This document shows positions 62,355 through 64,000 of a stretch of DNA of 64,000 bases, piece by piece. Made by a program: the position numbers and the translations under genes. This stretch comes from Granulosicoccus sp045110475 (GTDB lineage Bacteria > Pseudomonadota > Gammaproteobacteria > Granulosicoccales > Granulosicoccaceae). The notes beneath the pieces were generated by a model. It was not told where the DNA came from. It did no database searches and worked only from the letters and a program-made list of their open reading frames with translations. The stretch covers positions 9,804-73,803 of the forward strand of contig JBGCGC010000022.1 of NCBI GenBank assembly GCA_045110475.1. The letters run 5' to 3'. The first letter of the stretch is position 1. The number at the start of each line of letters is the position of its first letter.

Positions 62355-62400
62355 AGCTGGGAGTCTGCGGGGCCGCCTCCGGCCGCGCAGGCTCCTAGCT
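62355..62400. repeat. GC-rich palindrome (family A, copy 2)
   Basis: AGCTGGGAGTCTGCGGGGCC and its near reverse complement enclose the CCTC loop. The segment 62372-62398 (GGCCGCC to GCTCCTAG) equals 1819-1845 in copy 1. The left arm has three differences from a perfect match, so this copy has decayed on one side. It lies in a convergent intergenic gap. Confidence 0.8.
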
Positions 62401-62453
62401 CAAACTGATCAATCGGCTACTGACCAGCCAACCGCATTTTGACGCTGATAAAA

Positions 62454-62503
62454 ACACTCGGACGCCCGATCCTGATCACTTCCAGTGAAAGGATCAGGCG
62501 GGC
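62454..62503 (-). terminator. Terminator of the acidic repeat protein gene
   Basis: Read on the - strand, GCCCGCCTGATCC pairs with GATCAGG(AT)CGGGC with a two-base bulge, and GTCCGAGTGTTTTT follows. It lies about 25 bases after the stop codon. The T-run is some 9 bases from the stem, so strength is uncertain. Confidence 0.55.
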
Positions 62504-62526
62504 GCCTTTCGCGTTTCATAGTCAGA

Positions 62527-64000
62527 TTAGTTAGCCAGACTTTTCAGCGTCTCTAGCATCGGCTCCACGACAGGTGCCAGAACTGAACCCGTGCTGTCGT
62601 TGCCCAGTGCCGTGTCGGCCATTGGCTGCAGTCTGTCAATGCCTCTACTGATCACGCTTTTCAACGGATTCATTACAGAGGCGGGTGCGTCGCTCAGAGA
62701 TTCAGCAACCCCATCAAGTGTCTCGTTCGCAGCCGTCAGCCGTGGCAACGCCGCTTTTGCAGATGCTTCGTCAGAGACGCTTGAAAGGACTGTTGATGCT
62801 GTTCCAAGAACCCCGCCCAGGCTGCGGCTGATACCTGCCAAATCAAAGGAACCTCGATCGGCTGGTGCGGCACTCGCCTCGCTTGTGTCTGTTGCTGTGT
62901 CTACGGCTTCAGTCGCAGAAGTGTCAGCTGCTGTCGCAGCATCAGTGGCATCTGTCGCTTCTTCCGCAGAGGCAGCTTCTACTGAGTCGGTGACTTCATC
63001 AGCGGCTGTTTCTCCCGCTTCGGCGTTGTCCGGCATGTCATCAGTAGCAGCGTCGACGGTCTCGCTAGCTTCGTCAGTGACAGCTTCAGCGTTGTCTGCC
63101 GTGGCAGTTGCAGCAGCTTCAATCGTGTCAGTTGCGTCTTCGGTGACTGCGTCAGCTGTGTCTGCGACTTCTTCAGCAGCAGTTTCGACCGTCTCCGTAG
63201 CTTCGTCAGTAACAGTCTCGGCTGTCTCGGTCACAGCATCAGTTGCGGCCTCGACGCTGTCTGCGGCTTCATCAGTAACAGTCTCGGCTGTCTCGGTCAC
63301 AGCATCAGTTGCAGCTTCAGCGCTGTCAGCGGCTTCGTCAGTAACAGCTTCGGCTGTCTCGGTCACAGCATCAGCTGCGGCTTCAGCGTTGTCAGCGGCT
63401 TCGTCAGTAGCAGCCTCGGCTGTCTCGGTCACAGCATCAGTTGCGGTCTCGACGCTGTCAGCGGCTTCGTCAGTAACAGTGTCGGCCGTCTCGGTCACAG
63501 CATCAGTTGCAGCTTCAGCGTTGTCAGCGGCTTCGTCAGTAACAGCTTCGGCGGTCTCGGTCACAGCATCAGTTGCGGCCTCGACGCTGTCAGCGGCTTC
63601 GTCAGTAACAGTCTCGGCTGTCTCGGTCACAGCATCAGTTGCGGCCTCGACGCTGTCAGCGGCTTCGTCAGTAACAGTCTCGGCTGTCTCGGTCACAGCA
63701 TCAGTTGCGGCTTCAGCGCTGTCAGCGGCTTCGTCAGTAACAGCTTCGGCTGTCTCGGTCACAGCATCAGTTGCGGCTTCAGCGCTGTCAGCGGCTTCGT
63801 CAGTAACAGCTTCGGCTGTCTCGGTCACAGCATCAGTTGCGGCTTCAACGCTGTCTGCTGCTTCGTCAGTAATCGCTGCGGCCGTGTCGGTGGCGGCATC
63901 AGTGGCCGCTTCAACGGTTTCTGCAGCCTCGTCAGTGATAGCCGATGCAGTGTCAGTCACTGCATCGATGGCGGCCCCGGCTGTCTGCGTCACTGCAGCT
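62527..64000 (-). CDS. Acidic 11-residue-repeat protein (LEA/apolipoprotein-like), 5' partial
   Basis: At least 488 residues; the frame is open to the right edge, so the true start is probably outside the window (the first in-window start is GTG at complement 63991-63993). Residues 1-319 parse without a single gap into 29 consecutive 11-mers, alternating AADSxEAATDA and VTETAExVTDE, a 22-residue unit. There is no Lys, Arg, Pro or Trp in that part and about a quarter of the residues are Asp or Glu. Residues 320-380 are a looser Ala/Thr/Asp/Glu stretch. A distinct C-terminal domain (about 384-488, GSFDLAGISRSLGGVLG to MLETLKSLAN) has basic residues and looks helical. 11-mer periodicity is that of amphipathic helices in LEA proteins and apolipoproteins. 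The function is unknown. Confidence 0.8.
   Translation of the reverse strand, partial: AAVTQTAGAAIDAVTDTASAITDEAAETVEAATDAATDTAAAITDEAADSVEAATDAVTETAEAVTDEAADSAEAATDAVTETAEAVTDEAADSAEAATDAVTETAETVTDEAADSVEAATDAVTETAETVTDEAADSVEAATDAVTETAEAVTDEAADNAEAATDAVTETADTVTDEAADSVETATDAVTETAEAATDEAADNAEAAADAVTETAEAVTDEAADSAEAATDAVTETAETVTDEAADSVEAATDAVTETAETVTDEATETVETAAEEVADTADAVTEDATDTIEAAATATADNAEAVTDEASETVDAATDDMPDNAEAGETAADEVTDSVEAASAEEATDATDAATAADTSATEAVDTATDTSEASAAPADRGSFDLAGISRSLGGVLGTASTVLSSVSDEASAKAALPRLTAANETLDGVAESLSDAPASVMNPLKSVISRGIDRLQPMADTALGNDSTGSVLAPVVEPMLETLKSLAN
63037..63993 (-). repeat. 66-bp tandem repeat array encoding 22-residue units
   Basis: On the displayed strand the unit is built from GCTTCGTCAGTAACAG, CTCGGCTGTCTCGGTCACAG and CATCAGTTGCGGC, with about 12 to 14 units. 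The central units (about 63200-63860) are almost identical at the DNA level, with variation mostly in one or two codons per unit. Outer units are more diverged. Copy number may vary between strains by recombination or slippage. Confidence 0.85.

Larger units (their letters stand above)
62047..62526. other. Intergenic region with terminators and a repeat, no gene
   Basis: 480 bases between the aminotransferase (+) and the acidic repeat protein (-), which converge here. It contains the aminotransferase terminator (62101-62128), a family A palindrome (62355-62400) and the terminator of the repeat protein (62464-62503). An 85-codon + frame (62141-62398) has no ribosome-binding site and runs into the palindrome; I regard it as non-coding. 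Confidence 0.6.

Noticed and set aside
62141..62398. 85-codon + frame after the aminotransferase
   Set aside because: Starts after a terminator without a ribosome-binding site and ends inside a palindromic repeat.
63037..63993. Tandem array that might be taken for a CRISPR or satellite
   Set aside because: Repeats are contiguous 66-mers in one open frame, without unique spacers, and encode a regular 22-residue protein unit.

Overview
The window looks like core chromosome of a Gram-negative gammaproteobacterium. Evidence is the carA-carB-greA gene order, a homodimeric AceE-type pyruvate dehydrogenase, the fused kinase-like/acetyltransferase ArgA, TtcA, UbiX, a UbiH/COQ6-type hydroxylase, a DUF3461 protein, a type IV minor pilin and many envelope proteins. 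I see no rRNA, tRNA, CRISPR array, prophage or complete insertion sequence. A marine Chromatiales-like lineage (for example Granulosicoccus-like) is only a low-confidence guess.

Layout. 1-7645 is a CoA-ester degradation island. CaiB-type CoA-transferase (cut by the left edge), a CMD-family protein and an enoyl-CoA hydratase lie on +. Facing them on - are a FadJ-like fusion enzyme, a beta-ketoadipyl-CoA-type thiolase, a GST and a GntR/UTRA repressor with its own promoter and a palindromic operator. 8078-10839 is a tight four-gene - operon around an MglA-like small GTPase. 11325-17485 holds a metallo-beta-lactamase-fold hydrolase and carA-carB-greA. 17820-25460 holds a Tat-exported M15-type peptidase, a secreted orphan, Trm112, a DUF934/sulfite reductase pair, a lone pilE, a lone hydantoinase-A and DUF3461. 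25657-31648 is the aceE-aceF-lpd operon (- strand), divergent from a ureidoimidazoline decarboxylase/urate permease fusion. 33947-43105 has an MtaB-like methylthiotransferase, a giant coiled-coil/OmpA protein followed by ubiX and a Lon-N-like gene, and argA. 43401-51741 has an Nma111-like double-HtrA protease, an FAD hydroxylase, GNAT, HugZ-like, LemA and a long M48 protease. 51761-62046 has a phosphodiesterase, a PDZ protein, an aldose epimerase, an IalB-like protein with an SDR, ttcA, a LuxR-type regulator, an isopropylmalate-dehydrogenase-like enzyme, an SMP-30 protein and a class III aminotransferase. The right edge (62527-64000) is a long acidic protein built from uninterrupted 11-residue repeats.

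The least ordinary items are: (1) the 11-mer repeat protein at the right edge; (2) two families of small palindromic elements bounded by CTAG, one forming a 211-bp full-length hairpin between convergent genes and sometimes supplying the neighbour's TAG stop; (3) the 1586-residue inner-membrane-anchored coiled coil with five copies of an IDLQVP-type motif; (4) the Nma111-like protease whose second half has lost all three triad residues; (5) the urate permease fused to a decarboxylase whose catalytic-motif His is Tyr; and (6) the GTPase operon. Start codons were chosen from ribosome-binding sites and family length where the longest reading frame looked wrong; these choices are stated per gene. 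All family assignments come from reading motifs, not from searches.
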